From Aurelia coerulea (lineage: Eukaryota > Cnidaria > Scyphozoa > Semaeostomeae > Ulmaridae), in the NCBI GenBank assembly GCA_039566865.1, contig CM076954.1, forward strand, positions 15,648,001-15,712,000: a stretch of DNA of 64,000 nt, written 5' to 3'. The notes below the pieces were generated by a model that was not told where the DNA came from, did not search any database, and saw only the letters and a list, made by a program, of their open reading frames with translations. A program made the translations under genes and the position numbers. Below, one piece after another: positions 34,560 to 46,562 of this stretch. Every line of letters starts with the position of its first letter. Positions within the stretch are counted from its first letter, which is position 1.

Positions 34560-35545
34560 GTAGGCGGGGGTGGGAGGGGGGTCGTTGGTCCCTTGCTCCT
34601 CCTTAAAACAACAATCCTCCCTTAAAAATTTGACCTGATTTCCCAGCATGTTCAGCTGCCACAATGATTCATTTGCCCCTTGCTTGCTAGTTCCCTTATT
34701 TTTGTTGAAATGCTCAGGCGCTCCTAATCCTTTTTAGGCCTTGCTCCCAAAACCCCTATCAGAACCATTTCGGTTGGTGAGTGTGTGATCTTCATTAACA
34801 AGCATACTTTTCACATTAAAATCTCGAATATTTATCTTGAATTTTGTATGTAATCTTGTTAAAAGTTACCCTGGCTCGGGCTCGACCAAACGATCGAGCA
34901 TCTCAGCCAACACTTATTGGGTTAAATGCTGTCTCAAATGTAAGCTCGTTTGCCCTGGGCTTTAAAACAATCGGTCTTTGAGGATATGGATGGCACAAAG
35001 CCCTTTGCAGTGTGTCTTTCAGGCTTCAGTTGAAAAAGGAAAATGCTCGGTTATTTGTACATGTGGAAGTAAATCCTGCATAGCTTACCTCATGTGACAA
35101 AAGAAAGTGAAACATCCCAAATGGGTAGAAAATACTGTAGAAAGTAGAAGAATGTAGCTAACACTTGACAATGATGGCTTCCAAGTTCTTGGAATTTCTT
35201 GGAGACTATTTACTACCTGCTGTTAACACTCCGTTCTTTGCTTGAGAGTCGTTTTGAGCCAACCTCGTCCCAATGCCCCATTTTGAGCCTACCCTCGGTG
35301 CCAGAGCCACTAATAGAAAGTAAAAACAAATTGTTTCGAGCCCTATGTCGCCCTGCCTGCGCATGCAAAATTTGAACAGTCTTTTTGACAGCCTGCATCC
35401 TCTGTAACGAGATTACTCTTCAGTATTTTCGTTATTCTTGTGTCACCATGCATTGATTGTCTCATACTTTAGGCCCTTTTCAAACATTGTCTCAACATTG
35501 ATACTTTTGTAAAGAGGTTGGTACGTTTGAAAACCACGTTGTCTT
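34560..35545. other. No gene supported
   Basis: A G-rich patch at 34563-34582 and mixed single-copy-looking DNA. Small minus frame at 35213-35398 has no support. Confidence 0.3.
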
Positions 35546-35547
35546 TG

Positions 35548-35606
35548 CTGTTACTGTTACTGTTACTGTTGCTGTTGTTGTTGTTGTTGTTGTTATTGCT
35601 GTCGTT
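35548..35606 (+). repeat. Microsatellite (TTACTG)n then (TTG)n
   Basis: Four TTACTG/TTGCTG units pass into about eight TTG units and then TTATTGCTGTCG. Confidence 0.9.
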
Positions 35607-35819
35607 ATTAGTGTAGCAAGTTATTATTATGAAATTGAAGATTAAACATTGAATTGAACTCTAATGACATTGAGACACCTTTTGCAATAAAGTGGACAAT
35701 GATCACAGTGTTTTAGGCTAGTTGATGCAGTGAAGAACACTGCTGCTTGCTGTTGAGTGTTTTCCAGAATATCTGAGCCCATCGTTTATGTCTTCAGAAG
35801 CACTGTTTTTGGTTTGTAA

Positions 35820-36320
35820 AGATGACCACTCATTTGTTTATAAGAAACTTGGCTCTGAACTTTGTATAGGCTTTCTTAACTTTGGGTCCAATTCTTATTG
35901 TAAAGGTTTCTTGTATAGAATGTCTTACTGTGCAGAACATTGAATTTCACAATATTTCATAACTCACTAAGGACCGCTGAACTATTTTTTTGAGCCCAGA
36001 GAAAAGACGTTTTAGCTACTTACTCTACAAAAGGGTCTCAATAGAACGATAGTTTTGTACATCTCGTAGAATTTTCGATTGTGAACAACAATGATAGAAG
36101 CTATCTATGAGAGAAACTCCACTCAATTGAACACTTCATTTAAAAATGTTTAAAAATATCATTCGATCCAGACTCATTTTTATTTCAGAATATCTGAAAG
36201 ATGTATTAGCAAAAGAGTCGAGTCATAACAAACATTATCCTTTTTGGCATTTTTCAGAGTCCAGAAAAATGCTCAGCCTGCCTGGCCTACCTCCAGATAG
36301 CATTAAATTTCTGATAGAAC
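35820..36320 (+). repeat. Dispersed repeat, related to 55600-55760 and 52130-52320
   Basis: The phrase 'acttggctctgaactttgta' and the 'ttgaatttcacaat', 'gagc.cagaga' words recur at 55600-55750. The part around 36050-36200 ('gtgaacaa.a.tgatagaagc') recurs at 52185-52310 and, inverted, near 45020-45140. Family unknown. Confidence 0.55.
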
Positions 36321-36960
36321 TTCCCTCATTTTTGAAAAGAAAATGGGTGTGTTTAAGGCATAGCATAAGTTATTCTTTTGTTTTAAGAGAGCTTCCGCGC
36401 GGTCAGTGACCGTGAAACTGTAACCCGTTTTCCCGATCCTGGTATTCTCGGTTTGGTTATCTGCTTTTTGTTTTAAATACTTTGAAACTTATAAAAAAAC
36501 TGAAAAGCTTCTTCCTTTCGAATGGTTTCTAGAAGCTAGAGTTTGCTAAATTTTCTGGAAAAATCTACTATACACTTTCCTACTAGCCGTTTGGTACAAG
36601 AAATGAGTGTTCTTCTGTGTATCATAGTGACCTATTTTTAAAGCCTACTGGTATATTTCTTCCATTGAAGTTATGACTCTGACTCACTATTGTTTATTTA
36701 TGAAAAAGAGAAACAGTAACTTTCTGTTGCTAGGTGTTGCATATTAGCTAATGAGAAAGAATGACTTAGCAAAAGAAGATATTGCATTCTCTCTACATTT
36801 TTTCATTATTTTTCATTTTATGATATTTAGACATGTAAAAGTTTCAGTATAAGCTACAAATAGTGTTTTTCAAACTGACGTGTTAAAAACAAATTAATGG
36901 ATATAATATGATATAACAAAATAGTCCTGATACAATCTTTTAGTAAAACAAAAATAAACA

Positions 36961-37322
36961 TTAGCTCTGGCTGAGTGCATAGATTTTGTCTTTTGATAGC
37001 CGTTTGAAGGCACTGAGGGAGGGTGCCACTTTAGTTTCCCTACTCAAGCTGTTCCAAAGTCTGGCCCTTCGATACGAGAACGACTTTTGAACAGCGCTAG
37101 TTTTTAAAAGTGGCAACTTTAGATCGGTATCAGTTGTACGTAGTACACGACCGTTGCTTTCTGAACATCCTGTGAATAGATTACGCATGTATTCGGTTGC
37201 AAGCTCATTCAAAGATTTATACATCAGTGTTGCCGTTTCTTTTTTAATATGATTAGAAATCGTTGGCCAGCCTAGACTCTGGATAAGTGGGGCCGCTGAT
37301 GCATCATATGCACTATTCATAT
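36961..37322 (-). pseudogene. LINE reverse transcriptase C-terminal fragment
   Basis: The minus frame has 119 codons with 'LIQSLGWPTISNHIKKETAT' then 'MYKSLNELATEYMRNLFT', 'LRTTDTDLKLPLLKT', 'KSFSYRRARLWNSLS'. This is the standard C-terminal end of non-LTR retrotransposon polymerase ORFs (SLGW, MYKSLN, LWNSL). It is truncated at 37322 with no RT core upstream, so it is a 5'-truncated insertion. It is of a different lineage from the copy at 1663. Confidence 0.8.
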
Positions 37323-38629
37323 TGCTACAGAAAAATAGATCTTTTTACATACACCTCGCAAAAACCTTGTCGAGACAATCAATATGCCTATTTGCCCTGG
37401 CCTATGCTGGTTCTCTCGCTCTGATTAAACGGGTTCTTATAAAAAGGAAAAGTGTGGTTAGTTTAAATATGATTTATTTTGTGTATCTAGTATTTGTTAT
37501 GATTTTCTCGTATATGTTTAGCGTGATGGCCATGGGAGATATTTAGCATTTTACACCCGGTGGTACCGCAATTGTCATTTGTTGCTGTAAATTTTTATCC
37601 AAAACGTACCTTCAGGTACGACTTGCAAGAACATGGAATGCTTCGGATGAAAACTCTGCATGGATATTTTGGCTGTTTTCAAGCAGTCTTGGGAGTCTGT
37701 GGCTCCGTCGCCAAACTGTAAACAAATCTTATAACACCGCATGTGGCCATTGTTCTCCATCGTTTTCTGCAGTTTGTTTGGTGGCTTCACCCAAGCCACC
37801 AAAAAATGCTCCTTACAAATCCACTTATATCCAAGCAATCGTAAGAAATATGAATGTTTGGATGTTTCCTCTGCGAAGTACAAAGATCTATCTTCAAAAT
37901 AATGCTTTCATTTTCGAAAAAACAAGTCAACGTCTGTGTGATATTGCCCATCAAAAAACTTCAAAATCACCGTTTCGACCGAAATTTGGCGACTTTTGAA
38001 GGCAATTCCTTTACCTTTGAAGGCAACTCAAAGAAAAAAGGGTTTACCTTTGCTGCCATTTTAAAATGTTCGGACCTTTGTGAAACACTCGATGCACGAT
38101 AACGTACTTTGCCCCAGTAAGGATGAGTTTTGTAGAACAAAGGATACATGTTTTTCTTTTTTTGTATCCAGATATAATTCAAACAATACATGTTACTACT
38201 TACTCTACATATTGATACGATACAACTGTACAACACTACAGAGACGATGACATGAGGAGCAAAATGGCGTGACTACCCAATGGTCTACACATAGCAAAAA
38301 CAATAAACACAACAGGACAATACGTAAAAAGAAAAACAAGAAAAGAAAATACTAATCACTATACGCTAAATGCAACGTAAGATAACTACAACAAACGTTT
38401 GCGGCATAAGAACTGCGGGAAAGGAGTTACGGAATGGTTCCCTGCGTCCCAAGGATACATTTCTCTAAGGCAAAGCGATTTGACAACCTCAAAAATAGAT
38501 GTCATACCTTCAACGCAGCCGATCATATTGTTCGTTTTCTCTGTTAATATTTATATGTGATTGAGTGCACTCAGAGGTGGGAAATCTATTCTTCAGAAAG
38601 GCAAATCGCGTTGTCCTTTCGGAAACCTA

Positions 38630-39254
38630 CCCGGGTGTCCCAAAAAAATGTATACAGATTTGATTGACTCTAGCAATGTGAATTTAGCTTTAATCAATGG
38701 CTAATTACTAATTCACCAGTAATTACTCTCAAAGTGTTCCTCGATAGTTAACTTGAACGTAGATACCTCGTTTGCTGGTATTGGTGCTTTGAGAGCAGAC
38801 ATGTTAATCTTGAAAGCTCAAACTTGCCTCCTCCTGCAAACCAGAGCTTTAGCCTTTTGGCCTAAGCAATTTCTTAAAGCACAGCGTATAAATCAACGAG
38901 AGCCTTGATAAAATTTGAACAAATATCAGATCTTGTATTAATCTGTTTTCCAGAAGTCACCCCCCAGTTATCCATTGGGAAGTTTCTTAATTTTTCATTA
39001 ATTTCAGTCCTTAATTTTGATGTGGTTCAGGAATTTGCTTAGGCCAAAAGGCTAAAGCTCTGGTTTGCAGGAGGAGGCAAATTTGAGCTTTCAAGATTAA
39101 CATGTCTGCTCTCAAAGCACCAATACCAGCAAATGAGGTATGTATGTTCAAGTTAACTATCGAGAAACACTTTGAGAGTGATTAACCATTGATTAAAGCT
39201 AAATTCACAGCGCTAGAGTCAACCAAATCTGTATACATTTTTTGGGACACCCGG
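38630..39254. mobile_element. TA-flanked fold-back element with GGGTGTCCCAAAAAA ends
   Basis: TA lies at 38628-38629 and 39255-39256. The ends CCCGGGTGTCCCAAAAAA and, reversed, CCGGGTGTCCCAAAAAATG. The two arms are near-identical inverted copies for about 240 bp (for example 'gctttagccttttggcctaa' at 38848 pairs with 39038-39057). Confidence 0.85.
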
Positions 39255-39769
39255 TACATTTTTGCTTTACAATATTTTGTCCTTGCTCTTTGCCCCTTTC
39301 AACATCTCTCTGCAAGGAAGTCAATTTTGCTAGCCTCAGAAAACTCATTCAAACTTCTCTGACAGCAGTGGTTCGATTCTCTGTTAAACAGCCGACTTTA
39401 ATCGAAATATTCTAAAATGTTGAAATGATTCGAGGGTGACTCGGTCAAAATTGCATATCTTGAAAATGTGTCGACGACTTCACTTTCAGCGGGCTGTCAT
39501 TGAGGAACAAAAAAGTCTCAAGTATCAAGGAAGTTTCGGCACACTTGGTATCAAACTAGTCATTGAATGAATGCTTCCGATTCTACAGTAACAACCAACA
39601 AAAGGACCCTGTGGTTTTCTGTACATTCTGAAATGTTTCATTTAAAGCATCATTCCTATATAGAAAATATATATGCTTCTAACTTTATGGTAAAAACTAA
39701 GTCAGGAGGCTGTTAATCCACAATTTCTTTCACGCAAGTTTTTACTGTAATGGACGATCGTATTATTTC

Positions 39770-40062
39770 CACGGGGGGGGGGGTTCTTGGCTAAATTTGA
39801 GGTGGGGGTCTGCCGCGAGCATTTTAGAAATGGTACCGTTGGCTAGACTAATTTTTACGAAAATTGTACCCTTTGCTTGGACCAATATTGTCCAATTTGT
39901 ACCAAATATGATACTATGACCGTTCGCTAGACCAATATTGTCAAAAATGATACCCTTGGCTAGACCGTTGCTGGGCCAAAATTGCAAGTCCGAAAAAGTA
40001 TACCCTTCGTCTTGGCACATCCCCAGGTACCTTTAATATGGAAGATCCCCCCCCCCCCCGTG
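39770..40062. mobile_element. hAT-type element, 293 bp, TSD ATTATTTC, internal repeats
   Basis: Perfect duplications lie at 39762-39769 and 40063-40070. The ends are CACGGGGGGG and CCCCCCCCGTG. The interior carries tandem 'ggtctagccaagggtaccat'-type units (minus strand). A relative is at 53604. Confidence 0.85.
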
Positions 40063-40459
40063 ATTATTTCATTCATAATTGTAAGACGTAACTTTGTGTG
40101 GCATCGTCTTTTCGTGTTTCGCAAACGTAGTGTTTCAGGAACAGGAAATTTGAAGTATCCAGCAGCCGTCCCAATGCATGACAAATTGCATTAAACAGTT
40201 CTTATCTAATAGTAATTTTAAGGTTTTTTGTTTTTGGTTCTGTGTGGGTGTAAACGCCCCTATGACATGCGTTCAAAGGCCCTATGTAGTATTCCATGTA
40301 GATGTAGATACGTAGTATAATAGCCTTTCAAGATGTTTCACAAACGTAAAGTAAATTGTTGGAGAATGTGTCACGTTGCATCATAAATGTCTTCCTTATC
40401 TCATTCCTGGTGGCCATATTTCCTTGATATATTGGTTAGATTATCGACAACCTTTTCTT

Positions 40460-40631
40460 CAGAGAGGTAGGAACCGGGGGGGGGGCACTGAGGGCACGTG
40501 CCCCCCCCAAGATTTTGAAATAAACAAAGAAGTGCCCTTTTTGTTTTCAGAAAATGCCCCTTTAGCTTAATGGAAAAAGTGCCCTCGAAGTGTCGTGCCC
40601 CTCCAAGTTTGAGATGCTTCCTACGTCCCTG
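40460..40631. mobile_element. hAT-type MITE, 172 bp, TSD CTTTTCTT
   Basis: Perfect duplications lie at 40452-40459 and 40632-40639. Same family as 31162-31303. Confidence 0.9.
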
Positions 40632-40704
40632 CTTTTCTTACCATTCCAATAATTCGATAAAATGATACGGAAACATTTTATTGGTTTTTAAATTTTCATT
40701 TTAG

Positions 40705-40782
40705 GAAGAACATGTCAAGTACCGTATCAATTCCTTTGCAACGTCAAGATTTCAATGTCAAAATTTCGAGAAACCATGAAAG
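40705..40782 (+). CDS. Weak exon candidate (78 nt)
   Basis: Bounded by TTTTCATTTTAG and ATGAAAG|GTATGA and open in phase 2 to phase 2 ('KNMSSTVSIPLQRQDFNVKI'). It would join in phase to 50218-50270. No recognised domain. Confidence 0.2.
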
Positions 40783-41438
40783 GTATGAAATATCTATGCT
40801 ATTTCCGCTGTTTTTACCAAAAAAATAAAGATTTCATGACTGTCTAATGCAGAGATCTTTATTTCTGGAACGGCTGTCGAATGCCACAAATTGTCCTTCT
40901 TGTTCAATGTTTTGTGTCTAAATTTTTACAGGACTCATTATCCTGGTATTTAGATTCAACAAACCCTCTTTTATGGAGCGTCGTTTGCGTCTTTATTACA
41001 AACTGACATTTTCTTATCCTAAAACCTAAATTTCTTTCATTTAAGAAATATTTTAAACACTAACTTCTCTATTCAGTATGGTCTTCATATTATTTTGTAT
41101 GCCAACTTTCGTTTCGAATGATGTTTTGCATTCAGTATGGCATTTGGCGCAATACATCGTGACAATCCAAACTTCTGTATGGCCTATCTATTTCGTATGG
41201 CTTATTGCGCAATACATCATAAAAAACGTAACTTTAGTATGGCCTATTGCACAATACATCATCAAATTATCATTCTGTATGACATGTTCATTTCGTATGG
41301 TCTATTGCGCAATACGTCATATAAAATGTAACTTTAGTATGGCCTATTGCGCAATAGCCAGAATTACTACGATGAGGCCTAGTAATTGAACTATAGGTAG
41401 CAAGTCTACGCAATAGCTACGTTTTGGCGGAAAACTTA

Positions 41439-41798
41439 AAGGGGCTGGATAAGAAACTGTCGGGGAAATTTTTGATTTGGCTGTTTTCTGATAAGCTAAT
41501 TTATTGGGACTATTCAACGAAAATTCAAAATAAATGTATTATCTTGTAGATTTGCCTTTGCATTTTCCTCTGATACAAATTAAAGCTCCATATGTTTTGG
41601 GATCGCTGCGATGTAAATGGATTCCCAACCCGATTCCCAGCAAGTGTTTTTGTTGATCTTTCACCCAAAGACCAGTCTGTATCTTGATAAGGATCTTTCC
41701 TTTTGAATTTAGCTAATTACAAATGAATCTCTCCTTTCAAAATGCGATATTTGATGCACAAACCATGGATTTGTTATGTATTTCTTATCCAGCCCCTT
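41439..41798. mobile_element. TA-flanked MITE nested in the left arm
   Basis: TA lies at 41437-41438 and 41799-41800. Termini AAGGGGCTGGATAAGAAA are inverted. The right arm of the host element shows the empty site ('gaaaacttaaccacaatgct' on the minus strand), which confirms the insertion. Confidence 0.9.
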
Positions 41799-41838
41799 TA
41801 TGCACTATGCTGGCCTAGCTTGATTCATGGCTTCGAAC

Positions 41839-42164
41839 CCCGGGGGGGGGGGGGGGTACTTGACTTGAATTTGTACGGGGGTGTGCCCACCAAAAAAATT
41901 TTTTTACCCTGCTCTAGAATTTTTCGCTCAAAATGATAACCTGTTCTAGAAAAAATTGGTGAAAAGTATACTCAAAAACATGAAATTTGACCAAAAAACG
42001 ACCCGATCTAGCAGAATATTCCCTTTTGACATGTTTTGACAACCTGCTCTAGAAAAATTGCCTTATTTTGATACCCTGTGCTAGAAAAAATTGGTGAAAA
42101 CGATACCCTTAAAAACGGCACATCCCCGTCGGACAAATATACTAAGTACCCCCCACCCCCCGGG
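41839..42164. mobile_element. hAT-type element nested in the left arm, TSD CTTCGAAC
   Basis: Perfect duplications lie at 41831-41838 and 42165-42172. Ends CCCGGGGGGG/CCCCCCCGGG. Interior has repeated 'ctagaaaaaattggtgaaaa'. The right arm of the host has the unoccupied site ('catggtttcgaactgcacct'). Confidence 0.9.
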
Positions 42165-42188
42165 CTTCGAACTGCACCTTCTTGCCGG

Positions 42189-42372
42189 ATGAATCGTCGA
42201 AGTGCAAGTCCTGCAAGGCAAACTGGAACTGGAGAGAGCAAGGAACCATCTATTGCCAAGCACGATGGATACCAACAGGCCTGCCGACAACCAGGCATTA
42301 ATAAGAGATGCTGTAAATCGGATTAATCAGTTGGCAGCCGAAGGACAACATTTAATTAATGAGTCGTCTCAG
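42189..42372 (+). CDS. Coding-like fragment in the left arm of the palindromic element
   Basis: An ATG at 42189 is the homologue of the minus-strand ATG at 43765 in the other arm. The frame that looks most protein-like starts after a TGA at 42190-42192 and contains 'VQVLQGKLELERARNHLL' and 'NRINQLAAEGQHLINE', a heptad-like helix. It is open to the hAT insertion at 42373 and, once that insertion is ignored, stays open to a TAA at 43621-43623. A 10-nt length difference against the other arm shifts the frame. It could be a decayed element protein or a captured host fragment; the first helix loosely recalls the end of I/LWEQ modules, but this is weak. Confidence 0.3.
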
Positions 42373-43483
42373 CAGGGCCGTCGCCACAGGGGGGTGTAGG
42401 GGGTGTGACACCCCCCTGGAAAAATGGTTGTCGGCAAATCAAGTGCGATCCTCGAACTAGCATTTGCCCACAAATTTCCATCCAAAGGTGGGAAGCCCCG
42501 ATTCAGCTATATTCTATTCTTCAGAGCACTGATACTACGAGAATTTCAGACTGTAAATTAAGATGGTTTTGTTACATTACGATTACATACACCTAGGGTA
42601 ATCTAACCGTTGCAGATGCGCAAATTCGTTGCTCGCTTCGCTCACACTGTCCTACCTAAATTCCCTAAATCGTTGTCAAAATACAATTCCTCTCTATCAG
42701 CAATTCTATCAGCAAGCCTTTGCAAAATTTCATAGACTCAGCATTAAACCAAACGAAATGGCCTATAAATCACTCAAGTTTGCTGGTGAAAATACGAAGC
42801 TTTTTGGTTTGCTTTTTTTCATTGCCAGTCGGTGTTTTGATTTTGTGTTCTCAATATTTCATGCTGCAAGTATCACAGCTGAAAAGATTCTCTGTCTCCA
42901 CTACCATTTGCCGATTCTTTTTGTGCAGAAAGTGTTACATCGTTGGTTACTGATTATATCACAATGATAGAGTATTCGAGTAAGAAAGTAATTTTGGCAA
43001 GTCACGTAAATACGAAAGAATTGTCAATCGATTGGTCTATAGAGAAGATCTAAGTCCTTAGAGCTGCCATGCAGTCTCGAGATCTTGCCTTTATGTCTTT
43101 GATAAAATAGAGATGGACGACCCAATATTCATGATAGGTCAACTAGCAGAAATTAGAAAGTAGGCAGGAAATTGGTCAGTTAGTTTCTTTTACCAGAAAA
43201 CGTCAGAAATACATGCGACAACGTTCACGAGTCTCACTTTACTTCTTCATCTGGTTAACATTACTCCAAAGCATATTTCTTTGCTCCAAATACTGATATT
43301 TCCCGGCGAAAAAAGAACCATAGCCAATATTTTCGACAATCACGTTTTAAAAGGTGACTGTCATATAGAAGATGTATCAACAATAAGGTTGAATTTTCAA
43401 CGGCCACGCCCAATGACCACGCCGCTTGTCGGCAAATTTAAGGTTTACACCCCCGTTTCTCGACTTCCTTCGCGACGGCCCTG
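42373..43483. mobile_element. 1.1-kb hAT-type element nested in the palindromic element, TSD CGTCTCAG
   Basis: Perfect duplications lie at 42365-42372 and 43484-43491. Ends CAGGGCCGTCGCCACAGG and, reversed, CAGGGCCGTCGCGAAGG. The interior (42400-43430) shows no recognisable transposase. Confidence 0.9.
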
Positions 43484-43525
43484 CGTCTCAGCGAAGAACC
43501 TGCCAGTGTTCATGTATCATCAGCA

Positions 43526-43765
43526 TCAATGGGGGCTATGGTGCGAATGGGTCTGATCCTGGGCCAACCAACTATCCCTCATCTGTGCCTTCAGTTTCGA
43601 TTTCTGAATCGTGTTATTCGTAAAATCTAGATTCTGATCATACCAACTTCCTCTCGAAAGTTGTTCAAAAATTGCGTTCTCTGCTTGTATAAAACCGCTA
43701 ACTGCTTCGTCTGGATTGTTCCTTGTTCTCTCCAGTCTTTCTCTCGCAGCACTTCCATGATTCAT
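43526..43765 (-). CDS. Coding-like ORF in the right arm of the palindromic element
   Basis: The minus frame runs 79 codons from an ATG to TGA. It begins 'MNHGSAARERLERTRNNPDE' and continues with acidic, amphipathic sequence ('GFIQAENAIFEQLSRG'). The ATG and about 50 bp around it match the left arm (42189), while the sequence after diverges. No domain was recognised. It may be the N-terminal part of an element-encoded protein. Confidence 0.35.
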   Translation of the reverse strand: MNHGSAARERLERTRNNPDEAVSGFIQAENAIFEQLSRGSWYDQNLDFTNNTIQKSKLKAQMRDSWLAQDQTHSHHSPH

Positions 43766-44291
43766 CCGGCAAGAAGGTGCAGTTCGAAACCATGAATCAA
43801 GCTAGGCCAGCATTGTGGTTAAGTTTTCCGCCAAAACGCTGCTATTGCGTAGACTTGCTACCTGTAGTTCAATTACTAGGGCTCATCGTAGTAAGTCTGG
43901 CTATTGCGCAATAGGCCATACTAAAGTTACATTTTATATGACGTATTGCGCAATAGACCATACGAAATGAACATGTCATACAGAATGATAATTTGATGAT
44001 GTATTGTGCAATAGGCCATACGAAAGTTACGTTTTTTATGATGTATTGCGCAATAAGCCATACGAAATAGATAGGCCATACAGAAGTTTGGATTGTCACG
44101 ATGTATTGCGCCAAAGGCCATACTGAATGCAAAACATCATTCGAAACGAAAGTTGGCATACAAAATAATATGAAGACCATACTGAATAGAGAAGTGTGTT
44201 TAAAATATTTCTTAAATGAAAGAAATTTAGGGTTTAGGATAAGAAAATGTCAGTTTGTAATAAAGACGCAAACGACGCTCCATACTCTTTT

Positions 44292-46423
44292 GCCATTTCA
44301 ATTATTTTGACAAAGCGAAAATTTTGATTTTCTCGAAATTTTAGAATTTTTATATGACACTCATATTCAATCAGCAGAATCAATTTCTACCTCGAACAAA
44401 ATATTCGGATACTCATACTTTAATTTGAAAAATGCTTTTTGCTTACTGACGTCAGTGCATATCTGTTGCTTTTCTGCCACCATCAAATGAAAATAGAATT
44501 GTCAGTTAAATTCTAGGGGATGGGATGATGCAGTCACTTTTATGTTTCAAGTTCACCTTTTTGCTAAAGTTTAATATGGATCCAGGAATTTTTAGTGCAA
44601 AGAGACATACGTAATTGCCAAGCTAGAATATTTATCTCTTCTGCTGGTTTTTGTAAATTGGATTGCGTTTTCAAACTCCTTCACAAGACCGTGTCCCTAC
44701 TCAACAAGCTGTCTTAATAGCATATTGTACATGGTTGTTATATCTTTCTTTGTATTTAAAGCACATATGTCACATTAGCAATTGGTTAATACAACAAACA
44801 AGTTTGGAGTGCAATTCCATTGTTTCGTGACTTTTTCTTTCTGTTTCATGAATTTTCATTGCAATGAAAATTCAGCCTCGATCCCGTGCTTTGTAATAAA
44901 CAATAGAGAGAATTGTATTGCATGCACCAATCAGCTTCATGACATATGCCCTTTAATGGACCTTTTTAGCTATTCTGCAAAAGAGTCTGGATGGGGAAAT
45001 TTGTTCTATGCATTTTATAGTAAAGGCTCGATCGAGTGGTGGTGTTAGAGCTTCTGTCACTTTCATGCACATTCGAAAATTGAACAAAATGTATCAACGT
45101 ATCGCTCGATTCAGATTCTTTTATAGAAGAGCTAAAAGGTCTGTTGCTCGAAAAAAAGAATTTTGTGAAGTGAAGTGAACTTCGTTCATCTCTCAGTTGT
45201 TTCCAAAATTTTTACGAGTAGAATTCGAGCGAAGTTAAAACTACAATAGCCCATTGCAGTATTCAGATCGTTGTTGGAAAATTGGGTCAATTTTCAAAAA
45301 ACTATTGCAGATGAAAATCTACAATACATGATTCAGCAGAAGTCTATCGCTTTTCTGATGTGTTCCTTACAGATTTGATGACGTCACAACCTCACATGAG
45401 TGGAAAAATAGAACACATTATCATTATGGAAATATTGAACATATCGAAAACTTTCACCGTAAAATGATGGTAAAGCCCTAGACTTATGACGACGAGTCCT
45501 TTGTATCCCTGCGGTAAACCTTGCTCAACAGGGACTCATGATGAAACAGTTGAAAAGCTGGTCCTGTAGTATGCATTCAGCAGTCAAATTATGATGGAAT
45601 CACGGCTTCGAATCTCGAATCACGGCCTCTAATCTCGAATCTCGTGCGAATTTTATCAGTTGTTCGATCGAATCGGAAGTTCCATCATATTTGCCGTCAC
45701 CATAGTAATCCACAAATCTCGCAATCTGATTGGTACTCTAGGAAGCTCAGAGTTTGGGCCTAAAAGGTTCCGGTTTTCCAGAGTAACAATATGAGTCTCT
45801 GTTGACCAATGCGCCATCATCAAGTCAAAGAGCACAGGGAAACAAGAGACTCCAGGTCATAAGTCCAGTAAAGCACCTGAAATTGCTCTCAAGTCATTGA
45901 ACCCAAAGAGAGACGTCATAGCTATTCACAATTCACATGATCTTTTTTTAAATTTGAAGCCATGCTGTCTTCGATCAACCTTTGTTTCACATCCCGTCCC
46001 ATGACCTTGTTATAAAGTAAACATCCGAGCTGCCTTGCAATAAACAAGTTGCTATTTTCCAAAATAGCAGCTCTCAGCAATGTCAGCTCTGGAGGTTCTT
46101 TCTACCTTTTTACAACTCCAGTTCTGGAGTTTTTAGATCTGGAGTTTCTTAGATATGTTCGTCTGATGAAGTGCTTTTTACGTCATACAGTTAATATAAA
46201 GTGTTTATTGTTGTCCTTTACCTATGAAAAACAATGCACATGGTATCAAAATTGTAACAATCATATTAAGAACAATATCATTACTAACAAACAGTTAAGA
46301 TAAACAACGTAGGAGTTATTTTTGTCCAACACCGATAAACAACACAAATTCAGAGGTTTTAACTTAAAAATAAATAGCTGCAACGTAGTTTTGTACAACG
46401 TTGCTTTTTGCAGGAGAATTTTG
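44292..46423. other. No gene supported
   Basis: AT-rich DNA with an inverted relative of the 36050/52185 repeat near 45020-45140. Frames at 44782-45048 and 46049-46303 have no support. Confidence 0.35.
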
Positions 46424-46562
46424 AATTCTAGCATAGACGTAGGAACCGGGGGGGCACTAGTGGCTTGTGCCCCCCAATATTTTGCAATAAAGAAGGCAGT
46501 GCCCTTTTTATTTTCAAGAAGTGCCCCTTTTGCTTAATGAAAAAGCGCCCTTGAAGTATCGT

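Larger units (their letters stand above)
40973..44284. mobile_element. 3.3-kb palindromic element with long repetitive TIRs and three nested insertions
   Basis: The direct repeat CTCTTTT (40966-40972 and 44285-44291) flanks inverted arms that begin ATGGAGCGTCGTTTGCG. The outer ~470 bp of each arm is nearly identical. It carries tandem units of about 42 bp (GTATGGCCTATTGCGCAATA then CATCAT...) plus an 18-bp variant. Homology resumes further in, past insertions. Without the three nested elements the unit is about 1.5-1.9 kb. No transposase was recognised. Superfamily is uncertain: long TIRs with subterminal repeats suggest Mutator or a fold-back type. Confidence 0.8.

Noticed and set aside
36146..36409. 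87-residue plus ORF
   Set aside because: Much of it lies in a dispersed repeat shared with 52185-52310.
41078..44180. Matching 103-residue ORFs on opposite strands (41078-41389, 43869-44180)
   Set aside because: They are translations of the repetitive TIR modules; both arms give the same frame.
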